This document shows, one piece after another, positions 1 to 5,375 of a stretch of DNA of 5,806 nucleotides. Source of the stretch: an uncultured Clostridia bacterium (lineage in GTDB: Bacteria; Bacillota; Clostridia; UBA1381); the NCBI GenBank assembly GCA_910578235.1, contig CAJTPP010000013.1, forward strand, positions 42,136 through 47,941, read 5' to 3'. Numbering within the stretch: position 1 is the first letter of the stretch; every line of letters starts with the position of its first letter. Under the pieces are notes generated by a model that saw nothing but the letters and a program-made list of their open reading frames with translations, was not told where the DNA came from and made no database searches. The translations under genes were made by a program, and so were the position numbers.

Positions 1-2
1 AT

Positions 3-56
3 CTGGCTTTGCACCGTGATATGACGCTGCGTGACGTTGAAAGTTACGTGGGGTGA
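3..56 (+). CDS. C-terminal tail of an unidentified protein (5' end outside the window)
   Basis: This is the only plus-strand frame that stays open from the window edge to a natural stop. It gives 17 residues, LALHRDMTLRDVESYVG, and ends in TGA at 54-56. The tail is charged and probably helical (alternating Asp, Arg, Glu), but it is too short to assign to a family and I do not recognise it. The next gene's promoter begins on the base after this stop, which fits a real gene end but does not prove it. No terminator hairpin with a T tract follows, so some transcription could read through into yfmF. Confidence 0.35.
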   Translation: MALHRDMTLRDVESYVG

Positions 57-85
57 TTGACATATTGAGGAAAAAAGAGTAAAAT
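57..85 (+). promoter_or_regulatory. Sigma-A-like promoter for yfmF-yfmH
   Basis: A perfect -35 box TTGACA (57-62), a 17-nt spacer and a -10 box TAAAAT (80-85, one mismatch to TATAAT) lie in order on the coding strand. The expected start of transcription is about 91-93, giving a leader of roughly 85 nt before the yfmF ATG. The -35 box directly abuts the stop codon of the preceding gene. Promoter strength is inferred from consensus match only. Confidence 0.75.
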
Positions 86-90
86 ATATA

Positions 91-152
91 AAAACTGCCG
101 GAAAAAATTATGCAGTTTCAGACATGAAAGCAATATTTCAGGCGGGAAATAT
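91..152 (+). promoter_or_regulatory. yfmF mRNA leader with two small hairpins
   Basis: Two inverted repeats fall between the predicted transcription start and the ribosome binding site. The first pairs AAACTGC (92-98) with GCAGTTT (112-118) around a 13-nt loop, so it would form at the very 5' end of the mRNA. The second pairs ATATTTC (133-139) with GAAATAT (146-152) around a 6-nt loop. Neither is followed by a T tract, so they are not terminators. A role in mRNA stability or translation is inference; 7-bp stems can arise by chance in A/T-rich DNA. Confidence 0.3.
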
Positions 153-176
153 ATAAAAAAGCAAAGGAGAACGTAA

Positions 177-1433
177 ATGGACAGTATAAAAATAAATTCC
201 AATATAAATTTATATTATATACCTATGACTAAGATGAAAACAACGACAGTCGGAGTATATATACACAGACCGCTGTGCGAGAAGGAAGTATCGGCAAACG
301 CGCTGCTGCCGTATGTTATGAAAAGAAGCTGTAAGCTTTGTCCCGACAGCGAGTCAGTTTCAAAATATATGGAAAATCTTTACGGCGCGAGAACCGCGGC
401 ATGCACAATGAAGCTGGGTGACGATCATATCATACATTTCGGATTTGAGACTATTTCCGACAAATACGCGCCTGACAGCGCAAAGCTTGTCGCGGATATT
501 GCGGAGCTTATGCTGTCGATTCTTTTTGAACCGACAGCCTTTACAGGCGATATTGTCGGGCTTGAAAAGAAAAACGCCTGTGACAGAATAATGGCGGAAA
601 TGAATGACAAAGCCGTATATGCTATGCACCGCTGCGGCGAGGAAATGTGCAAAGGCGACAGTTTTGCGCTGTCAATGCTCGGAACAGTTGACGGAATAAA
701 CGCTATAGACGCGGAGTCTTTAAAAAAACATTATAACAAGATAATCACATCATCAGTTATTGATATTTATATATGCGGCGATACGAATATTAAAGCTTTG
801 ACGGAGAAAATAAAAACATATACCGATAAAATCGCTTTCAGGGAAGCGTGCATACCTAAGTCTGAAATATTTAATGGCAATGGCGGTGTAAAGAAAGTTA
901 CCGACAAAATGGACGTGGCGCAGGGGAAGCTGTGTATGGGCTTTAAAACTGGAGTAAAAGCCAATGAAAATGATTATATATCATTTATGGTGCTTGCCAG
1001 CATATACGGCGGCGGAGCGCATTCAAAGCTGTTTAACAATGTGCGGGAAAAGCTTAGTCTTTGTTATTACGCGTCATGCAGTCTTGTAAAGAATAAGGGT
1101 ATAATGTTCGTGAACGCGGGCATTGAGTTCAGGAATTTTCAGAAGGCGTATGACGAGATACTGGCTCAGCTGGAAGCGATTAAAAACGGAGAAATATCCG
1201 AACAGGAATTTACATCAGGCGTAAAGTCGATTGAAAATGATTTTGAGTCGTATAAGGATAATCAAAGAATGATGCAGGTGTATTATCTTAATCAGAAGGT
1301 TTCGGGTACGGATTATGATATAGACACGATGAAGGAAAGAATAGGGAAGGTTACACTAAAGGACGTTACAAGAGTAGCGAAAAATGTGGAGCTTGACACA
1401 GTCTATTTTCTTACGGGAAAGGAGGAAGCGTAA
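177..1433 (+). CDS. yfmF: M16-family protein YfmF (EF-P 5-aminopentanol modification-associated), non-zinc partner
   Basis: This is a cytosolic M16B-type protein of 418 aa, matching the length of B. subtilis YmfF (also written YfmF), which is associated with the 5-aminopentanol modification of elongation factor P. Its exact biochemical role there is not settled. The N-terminal half lacks the zinc motif HxxEH: the equivalent place, around residues 41-50, reads NALLPYVMKR. The C-terminal half keeps the family's glycine-rich loop (GGG, 278-280) and the motif NNVREKLSLCYY, giving R290 and Y297 with the 7-residue spacing of the M16B substrate-binding Arg/Tyr pair. It should therefore be catalytically silent alone and act with YfmH. 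The ATG start is supported by AAAGGAGA (163-170), 6 nt upstream. The stop TAA abuts the yfmH start, and yfmH's ribosome binding site lies inside this gene's last codons. Confidence 0.92.
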   Translation: MDSIKINSNINLYYIPMTKMKTTTVGVYIHRPLCEKEVSANALLPYVMKRSCKLCPDSESVSKYMENLYGARTAACTMKLGDDHIIHFGFETISDKYAPDSAKLVADIAELMLSILFEPTAFTGDIVGLEKKNACDRIMAEMNDKAVYAMHRCGEEMCKGDSFALSMLGTVDGINAIDAESLKKHYNKIITSSVIDIYICGDTNIKALTEKIKTYTDKIAFREACIPKSEIFNGNGGVKKVTDKMDVAQGKLCMGFKTGVKANENDYISFMVLASIYGGGAHSKLFNNVREKLSLCYYASCSLVKNKGIMFVNAGIEFRNFQKAYDEILAQLEAIKNGEISEQEFTSGVKSIENDFESYKDNQRMMQVYYLNQKVSGTDYDIDTMKERIGKVTLKDVTRVAKNVELDTVYFLTGKEEA

Positions 1434-2723
1434 ATGGAGCTTAAATTTGTAAAAAGCGATATAACGGGAGAGGAATTGTATTACGGCAAACATTCATCAG
1501 GCCTCGGAGTATATATAATACCTAAAAAGGATTACAGTAAGGCATACGCGATTTTCGGCACGCGCTACGGCTCGGTTGACTCAAAATTTGTTGTTCCCGG
1601 CGAAAGCGGTCTTACGGAGGTACCGGACGGTATCGCGCACTATCTCGAACATAAGATGTTTGACCAGCCTGACGGAAGCAATGTGTTTGATAAGTTTGCC
1701 AAGTACGGTGGAAACGCTAACGCCTTTACCTCGTTTAATATGACCGCTTATCTTTTTTCCGCCACACAGGATATAGAAAAAAATATTGAGACGCTTATGG
1801 ATTATGTTCAAAGCCCGTATTTCACTGAGGAAAGCGTGCGGAAAGAGCAGGGAATAATCGGTCAGGAAATAAGAATGTATGACGATAACGGCGGATGGAG
1901 AGTGTTTTTTAACTTTCTGGAATGTCTTTATCAGGAGCATCCCGTAAAGAAGGATATTGCGGGTACCGTTGAGAGTATAAGCCGCATAACGCCTGAATAT
2001 CTGTATAAATGCTATAATACTTTTTATAATCTTTCCAATATGTCAATAGTCGTTGCGGGCAATGTTGATCCTGTAAAAATCGCAAAGGTTATAGAAAGCG
2101 GCGTTAAGAAGAATGAGCCGTTTGATGAGGAAATAAGGAAGGTTTACCCGAATGAGCCTGATGAGATAGCCAAAGCTTACACTGAGCAGAAGCTTAGCGT
2201 TGCTATGCCTATGTTTATGCTTGGATTTAAAGACACGGATACGGGTTACAGCGGAAAAAGACTTCTTAAAAAGAGCATAGAAATGAATATTATACTTAAA
2301 ATGCTTTTTGGGAAAAGTTCGCGGCTGTATAAAGATTTATATGAAAAAGGCCTTATAAACAACTCGTTTTCATTTGAGTATACAATGCAGCCCGATTACG
2401 CGTTTACAGCTATAGACGGCGAAAGTTCCGATCCCAAAGCCGTGTATGACGCTGTTATAAACGAGGTGGACAGAATAAGAAACGAGGGACTTTCAAAGGA
2501 CGATTTTGAAAGAATAAAAAAGGTTATATGGGGAGACTATATCAGATCGCATAATGATATAGAGGATTACGCCGGGACATTTATGCGTATGCTGTTTATG
2601 GATATTGATTATTTCAATTTTATTGACGCTTATAAGAGCGTTACATTTGAGGACGTGCAGGCGCGTTTTGATAATCATTTTGTCAAAGAGCGCGGAGCGC
2701 TGTCGGTTGTAAATCCCGTATAA
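1434..2723 (+). CDS. yfmH: M16-family zinc peptidase YfmH (EF-P 5-aminopentanol modification-associated), catalytic partner
   Basis: This is an M16B zinc metallopeptidase of 429 aa, paired with YfmF. The inverted zinc motif is intact: HYLEH at 69-73 gives ligands H69 and H73 and catalytic E72. The downstream helix with E138 and E145, seven residues apart, supplies the third ligand (E145 by analogy with pitrilysin E162/E169). The stretch GGNANAFTSFNMTAY (92-106) is the usual conserved segment after the zinc motif. In the C-terminal half the positions of the family Arg/Tyr pair appear to be Y303 and N310, so that pair is missing here and is supplied by YfmF. The ATG follows the yfmF TAA with no gap. 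Its ribosome binding site AAAGGAGG (1418-1425) lies within yfmF, so equimolar coupled translation is likely. A strong terminator starts inside the stop codon. EF-P modification is the known family association; the peptide substrate is unknown. Confidence 0.94.
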   Translation: MELKFVKSDITGEELYYGKHSSGLGVYIIPKKDYSKAYAIFGTRYGSVDSKFVVPGESGLTEVPDGIAHYLEHKMFDQPDGSNVFDKFAKYGGNANAFTSFNMTAYLFSATQDIEKNIETLMDYVQSPYFTEESVRKEQGIIGQEIRMYDDNGGWRVFFNFLECLYQEHPVKKDIAGTVESISRITPEYLYKCYNTFYNLSNMSIVVAGNVDPVKIAKVIESGVKKNEPFDEEIRKVYPNEPDEIAKAYTEQKLSVAMPMFMLGFKDTDTGYSGKRLLKKSIEMNIILKMLFGKSSRLYKDLYEKGLINNSFSFEYTMQPDYAFTAIDGESSDPKAVYDAVINEVDRIRNEGLSKDDFERIKKVIWGDYIRSHNDIEDYAGTFMRMLFMDIDYFNFIDAYKSVTFEDVQARFDNHFVKERGALSVVNPV

Positions 2724-2753
2724 AAAAACTGCCGCTTTTGCGGCAGTTTTTTT
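2722..2753. terminator. Bidirectional intrinsic terminator between convergent genes
   Basis: A perfect 14-bp stem pairs 2722-2735 with 2740-2753 around a TTTT loop. Its core is CTGCCGC/GCGGCAG, flanked by seven A on the left and seven T on the right. On the plus strand it ends yfmF-yfmH, starting inside the yfmH stop codon. On the minus strand the A run becomes the U tract and serves the gene that stops at 2757. The symmetry suits the convergent layout. Confidence 0.92.
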
Positions 2754-2756
2754 ATT

Positions 2757-3115
2757 CTATTCTTTTGCGTCTAATATTGCTTTGTATTCTTTTATTGTTT
2801 TTCTGTTTTTTTCCATTATGCGCATTAATTTATCAGGAGTATATTTCTCTAAGCCCATAATAAGATCATAGCAAAAGTACATTAAAAGAAGCAGAGTTTT
2901 TTCAACTTGTTCATCGTTCTGTTCACAGGTTACTATTCCCATATAATCAAGTATAAGTGTGTAGGCGGTTTCTGCATTGTTTGTACAGAGTGGCATAAAA
3001 GTTCTGTCAATTAATTCCCCGATCGACAAGCGCTGAAATTCGCTTTGTTTTCTCAATTCGGCGGCGGTCTGTTTTGCTACGGTAATTTTGATTTCTTCCA
3101 GTAGTTTTTTTTCAT
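2757..3115 (-). CDS. Putative small ribbon-helix-helix-like protein, start region frameshifted
   Basis: I do not recognise this family. An open frame of 115 codons runs from CTA at 3104 to TAG at 2757-2759. Its N-terminal part reads like a ribbon-helix-helix DNA-binding fold: strand IKITVAK, helix TAAELRKQSEFQR, turn LSIG, helix ELIDRTF. The rest is helical with a hydrophobic stretch (TLLLLMYFCYDLIMGL) and a Lys-rich end. The only good start is ATG 3115-3113, with AAAGGAG (3129-3123) 7 nt upstream, but it is one base out of frame and stops after 12 codons. The eight A after this ATG contain A_AAA_AAC (3110-3104). A -1 shift there, or one extra A, joins it to the long frame, giving about 119 aa. 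The long frame also extends upstream to a TTG at 3233, but that start has no ribosome binding site and the extension crosses a terminator hairpin, so I reject it. The gene could be real, phase-variable or a fresh pseudogene. Confidence 0.6.
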
Positions 3116-3122
3116 ATTTTGA

Positions 3123-3129
3123 CTCCTTT
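3123..3129 (-). promoter_or_regulatory. Ribosome binding site that decides the start of the small minus-strand gene
   Basis: AAAGGAG on the minus strand lies 7 nt before ATG 3115-3113. It is the only strong Shine-Dalgarno sequence I find upstream of the ribbon-helix-helix-like frame. It argues for initiation at 3115 despite the frame mismatch. It also sits 12 nt upstream of the A_AAA_AAC site, similar to the spacing at which an internal Shine-Dalgarno sequence stimulates -1 frameshifting in E. coli dnaX. Confidence 0.7.
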
Positions 3130-3152
3130 GGTAAAATGTATTTTCCGCGCAA

Positions 3153-3186
3153 TAAAAAATGCGCAGCCCTTGATAGAGCTGCGCAT
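3153..3186 (-). terminator. Intrinsic terminator/attenuator upstream of the small minus-strand gene
   Basis: On the minus strand, ATGCGCAGCTCT (3186-3175) pairs with AGGGCTGCGCAT (3170-3159) around a 4-nt loop. This makes a 12-bp stem with one G-U pair, and T residues follow at once (3158-3154, with the last stem base also T). It lies about 40 nt before the ATG at 3115 and downstream of the predicted promoter at 3331-3359. It therefore either ends a short independent RNA or works as an attenuator. Its presence inside the TTG-started extension argues against translation there. Confidence 0.8.
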
Positions 3187-3236
3187 AAAAACATAGCTCT
3201 AATCATAAAACTGCCACATTTTACAAATTCCAATCA

Positions 3237-3291
3237 CAAGGATAGATATGTCAACTAAAGCTATTGTTTTTAGCTAATTTAACTATCCTTG
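3237..3291. repeat. Imperfect palindrome, arms CAAGGATAG
   Basis: A 9-bp perfect inverted repeat, 3237-3245 with 3283-3291, encloses a shorter one, AGCTA (3259-3263) with TAGCT (3271-3275), separated by asymmetric internal loops. It lies in the gap upstream of the ribbon-helix-helix-like gene. It can act as RNA structure in the minus-strand leader or as a protein-binding palindrome in DNA. It has no T tract on either side, so it is not a terminator. No target-site duplication was seen that would mark it as a mobile element. Confidence 0.55.
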
Positions 3292-3330
3292 GTTGTAATT
3301 ATGTATGAAATTGTAAAATATGGCGTAACT

Positions 3331-3359
3331 ATAATATCACATTTTAATCGTTTTGTAAA
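3331..3359 (-). promoter_or_regulatory. Predicted sigma-A-like promoter for the leader and small gene
   Basis: On the minus strand TTTACA (3359-3354), a 17-nt spacer and TATTAT (3336-3331) form a -35/-10 pair, each box one base from consensus. The start would fall near 3324, about 210 nt before the ATG at 3115. It lies just beyond the terminator of the acetyltransferase gene, so it would make the small gene a separate transcription unit. The region is A/T-rich, so a chance match is possible. Confidence 0.5.
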
Positions 3360-3371
3360 TAGAAATAAAAT

Positions 3372-3407
3372 AAAAATGCGCTAAGTCCAAAGGATAGCGC
3401 AATTTTT
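3372..3407 (-). terminator. Intrinsic terminator after the acetyltransferase gene
   Basis: On the minus strand TGCGCTA (3401-3395) pairs with TAGCGCA (3383-3377) around an 11-nt loop, followed by TTTTT and further T-rich sequence (3376-3364). Flanking A5/T5 lengthens the stem past a one-base bulge. It begins right after the acetyltransferase TGA (3409-3411) and marks the end of the aroE-aroK-acetyltransferase unit. The matching T run on the plus strand could also make it bidirectional. Confidence 0.82.
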
Positions 3408-3408
3408 A

Positions 3409-3939
3409 TCATAATTTACATTCAAGCTGGCAGTCATACGGTTCCTGTTCAACATGCTTCTGATTATACAGCATAGCGTCCGTACATCCCATAGCTTTAT
3501 AAAACTCCTGTGTTTCAATAGCGGAATGAGCGGATATATACAGCTTTTTTGCACCATGTTCTGCCGCCCATGTCTTTGCCGCGATAAAAAGTGTTTTTCC
3601 AATGCCTTTGCCTCGCATATCCTCGGACACGTGAATGCTTGACAGGTCAAGATATCTGTGTTCGCCGCCGAATAAATCAGGCTCAACGGAAACAAAGCCT
3701 TTAAGAACACCGTCCTTAAAAGCGGCATATACAAAACCGTTCGTATCAGCGGTGCGCCTGAGACAGCTTATTAATGTTTTATAATCATTTTCAGACCAGT
3801 CGTCAATGAAAGGATCGTCTTTTATTATCCATGTGTTATTCTCGCGTCTGCGGCATTGTACTACTGTCTGGCGGCGTATAAAGCCGCTGAACAGGCGGCG
3901 GTCTATTTCACAGGAGTGCAGATTTTTGTATGTGATCAT
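3409..3939 (-). CDS. GNAT family N-acetyltransferase
   Basis: This 176-aa protein has the Gcn5-related acetyltransferase fold and would transfer an acetyl group from acetyl-CoA to an unknown amine. The core is clear: strand YLDLSSIHV (96-104), then the acetyl-CoA pyrophosphate loop RGKGIG (109-114) and its helix, then KKLYISAHSA (131-140) and the late motif ETQEFYKAMGC (142-152). The N-terminal third, with WIIKDDPFIDDWSE (37-50), looks like the conserved lead-in of a GNAT subfamily common in Clostridia; that is recall, not a search. The ATG overlaps the aroK stop as ATGA (3936-3939), and its ribosome binding site GGAGG (3951-3947) lies inside aroK, so translation is probably coupled. Nothing in the sequence ties its substrate to the shikimate pathway beyond this position. 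A terminator follows directly. Confidence 0.92.
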   Translation of the reverse strand: MITYKNLHSCEIDRRLFSGFIRRQTVVQCRRRENNTWIIKDDPFIDDWSENDYKTLISCLRRTADTNGFVYAAFKDGVLKGFVSVEPDLFGGEHRYLDLSSIHVSEDMRGKGIGKTLFIAAKTWAAEHGAKKLYISAHSAIETQEFYKAMGCTDAMLYNQKHVEQEPYDCQLECKL

Positions 3940-4445
3940 TGTCTGTCCTCCATGATTGACAGTATTTCTTCGGCGTAGGAGCGGGGTGTGCGCCCTTTTG
4001 TTACATTTATCGTGTAATCACAGTCAGCGTAAAACGGTTTTCGGTCATTAAAGCGTTTTTTTATGTTTTCAATACTGTCCTGCTTTAAAAGGGGACGTGT
4101 TTTTCTTGCTTCTTCCAGTCTGTCCTCTATAACGGAGAAGTCAGGAGAAAGGTTAAATATTACGCCTGTTTTTCTTAAATTCGCAATATTTTCACTCCGA
4201 AGCACAACGCCACCGCCTGTGGCAATAACGGCGTTTTCAAGCTGCGCCGCTCGCAGAACGATTTCCTGTTCTGTTTTTCTGAAATAATCCTCGCCGTAGT
4301 TGTCAAAAATTTCATTTATGCTCATTTGCATTTTCTCTGTAATCATATCGTCAGTATCGGCGGCGGTATATGATGAAAGCTCGGCAATAGCCTTGCTTAC
4401 CGCGGTTTTTCCCGACGCCATGAAGCCTGTAAGCACTATATTCAT
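3936..4445 (-). CDS. aroK: Shikimate kinase
   Basis: This cytosolic kinase phosphorylates shikimate to shikimate-3-phosphate with ATP, the fifth step of chorismate synthesis. At 169 aa it has the normal family length. Visible motifs are the P-loop GFMASGKT (7-14), the shikimate-binding DTDD with D32, R56 in YFRKTE, the glycine-rich TGGG (76-79), R117 of the lid in RKTRPLL, and the adenine/shikimate-side R135 in RFNDRKPFY. All key residues I know for the family are present, so it should be active. Its ATG overlaps the aroE stop as ATGA (4442-4445), with AAAGGAGG (4463-4456) 10 nt upstream inside aroE. Its own stop overlaps the acetyltransferase start. The direct pairing with aroE, the preceding pathway enzyme, supports the assignment. 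Confidence 0.97.
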   Translation of the reverse strand: MNIVLTGFMASGKTAVSKAIAELSSYTAADTDDMITEKMQMSINEIFDNYGEDYFRKTEQEIVLRAAQLENAVIATGGGVVLRSENIANLRKTGVIFNLSPDFSVIEDRLEEARKTRPLLKQDSIENIKKRFNDRKPFYADCDYTINVTKGRTPRSYAEEILSIMEDRQ

Positions 4446-5299
4446 CTTCCGAAAACCTCCTTTTTGATACGGGTTCCCATATCATCGGGCAGTTTTGTTT
4501 TGGTAAAAAGCTCGTAAGCTATAATTCCCTGATATATAAGCATGCCGAGCCCGTTAAGCGTTTTTGCTCCCCTCACTCGCGCTTCTCTGAGAAAAAGTGT
4601 CTCGTCAGGATTATAGATCATATCGACTACTGCGGTCTTTTCACAAATAAAGGATAAGTCATTTATTTCGTCAATACTGTCAGTAGGCAGAAGGCTTTCC
4701 TGAGGCTCCATGCCGGCTGAGGTGGTGTTTATGACAATATCAAAATCAGGAGTGCTGATATCGGTGTTAACACGGAAATTTTTTGTTTCAAGTATATTCT
4801 CGGCAAGTGATATTGCCTTGCTTTTTGTGCGGTTTACAACAGTTACCGCCGCCGCTCCGTTGTCAATGAGACGTATAAGCACCGGACGGACAACGCCGCC
4901 CGCTCCGATTATAAGGATCTTGCTGTCTTTGATGTTTATGCCCTCTTTTGAGAGGGACATGCAGAAGCCGTCCGCGTCAGTATTATATCCGAACAGTCTT
5001 CCGCCGCGGTTTACAACGGTATTTACTGATCCAAGCTCTTTTGCGGTGTCCGATACAAAGTCAAGATAACGCATTACCTCTACCTTATGAGGAGCTGTCA
5101 CATTTATGCCTTTTATACCAAGGACTCGTATCGCTTCAATTGCTGCGCCGAGTTTTGTTGGATTTACACTCCACGCGCTGTAAATATAGTTATTATGTAC
5201 AGCTTCGGATATGAAATTGTGCATCCTTGGTGAAAAGGTATGCTCAATAGGATATCCGATTATGCCGAGCTGTTGTGTGTGTCCGTCTATTTCAAACAT
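4442..5299 (-). CDS. aroE: Shikimate dehydrogenase (NADP+)
   Basis: This cytosolic enzyme reduces 3-dehydroshikimate to shikimate with NADPH, the step before AroK. From ATG 5299-5297 the protein is 285 aa, a normal length. Visible motifs are the substrate-binding FSPRMHN (S23), NVTAPHK (66-72) with catalytic K72, N93 in SVNTVV, catalytic D108 in GYNTDADG, the Rossmann loop GAGG (132-135), the NADP-preferring NRT (156-158), NTTSAGM (191-197), and GLGMLIYQG with Q257 near the end. After GAGG the sequence is VVRP rather than the common AARA, a mild departure. The frame is open upstream to 5515, but that extension shares no family sequence, overlaps spoVAE and lies upstream of the promoter. GGAGAG (5311-5306), 6 nt before ATG 5299, fixes the start. 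The stop overlaps the aroK start. Confidence 0.97.
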   Translation of the reverse strand: MFEIDGHTQQLGIIGYPIEHTFSPRMHNFISEAVHNNYIYSAWSVNPTKLGAAIEAIRVLGIKGINVTAPHKVEVMRYLDFVSDTAKELGSVNTVVNRGGRLFGYNTDADGFCMSLSKEGINIKDSKILIIGAGGVVRPVLIRLIDNGAAAVTVVNRTKSKAISLAENILETKNFRVNTDISTPDFDIVINTTSAGMEPQESLLPTDSIDEINDLSFICEKTAVVDMIYNPDETLFLREARVRGAKTLNGLGMLIYQGIIAYELFTKTKLPDDMGTRIKKEVFGR

Positions 5300-5329
5300 T
5301 ATGATCTCTCCGTTCGTTATTTTAAGATT

Positions 5330-5358
5330 AGTATAGCATATTTTTACTGTTTTGAACA
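5330..5358 (-). promoter_or_regulatory. Extended -10 promoter for aroE-aroK-acetyltransferase
   Basis: On the minus strand TGCTATACT (5338-5330) gives an extended -10 with hexamer TATACT, one base from consensus. The hexamer 17 nt upstream, TGTTCA (5358-5353), is a weak -35, which an extended -10 can tolerate. Transcription would start near 5323, leaving a leader of about 24 nt before the aroE ATG. This allows vegetative expression of the aro genes independent of the sporulation genes upstream. Confidence 0.6.
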
Positions 5359-5375
5359 GAGAAAAATTGTAAAAA

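Larger units (their letters stand above)
3153..3324 (-). ncRNA. Candidate structured leader RNA or small RNA (unassigned)
   Basis: A predicted promoter would start an RNA of about 170 nt near 3324 that ends at the terminator at 3153. In order it holds: a long stem-loop with 9-bp base CAAGGATAG/CTATCCTTG (3291-3283 with 3245-3237) and apical stem AGCTA/TAGCT (3275-3271 with 3263-3259, 7-nt loop); a linker; then TAGAGCT (3201-3195), which can pair with AGCTCTA (3180-3174). That last pairing uses the left arm of the terminator, so the two folds exclude each other. This is the layout of a transcription attenuator. I compared it by eye with common riboswitch and T-box signatures and matched none. 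It may also be a standalone small RNA or a chance set of A/T-rich repeats. Confidence 0.4.

Noticed and set aside
201..216. Perfect 16-bp A/T palindrome AATATAAATTTATATT near the start of yfmF
   Set aside because: It encodes ordinary residues (N-I-N-L-Y) in an A/T-rich stretch, and a hairpin of A-U pairs with no loop would be weak.
3116..3233. N-terminal extension of the small minus-strand gene to a TTG (or inner ATG) start, giving up to 158 aa
   Set aside because: None of the in-frame starts at 3233, 3206 or 3194 has a Shine-Dalgarno sequence, and the stretch is the translation of a 12-bp terminator hairpin and its surroundings.
3226..3254. Perfect TTGACA on the minus strand (3254-3249) inside the palindrome as a -35 box
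   Set aside because: The hexamer 17 nt downstream is GGAATT, and the nearest good -10 (TAAAAT) is 25 nt away, so no promoter is formed.
3330..3335. TATAAT on the plus strand as a -10 box
   Set aside because: No -35 at 16-18 nt and no plus-strand gene downstream; it is the other strand of the minus-strand -10 region.
4710..5214. Plus-strand open frames opposite aroE, and similar ones opposite yfmF, yfmH, aroK and the acetyltransferase
   Set aside because: They are antisense shadows of genes with clear family motifs, lack ribosome binding sites and show no recognisable domains.
5341..5375. Hairpin after spoVAE as a terminator
   Set aside because: The stem is only 5 bp with a 3-nt loop, and the sequence after it on the minus strand is A-rich, not T-rich.
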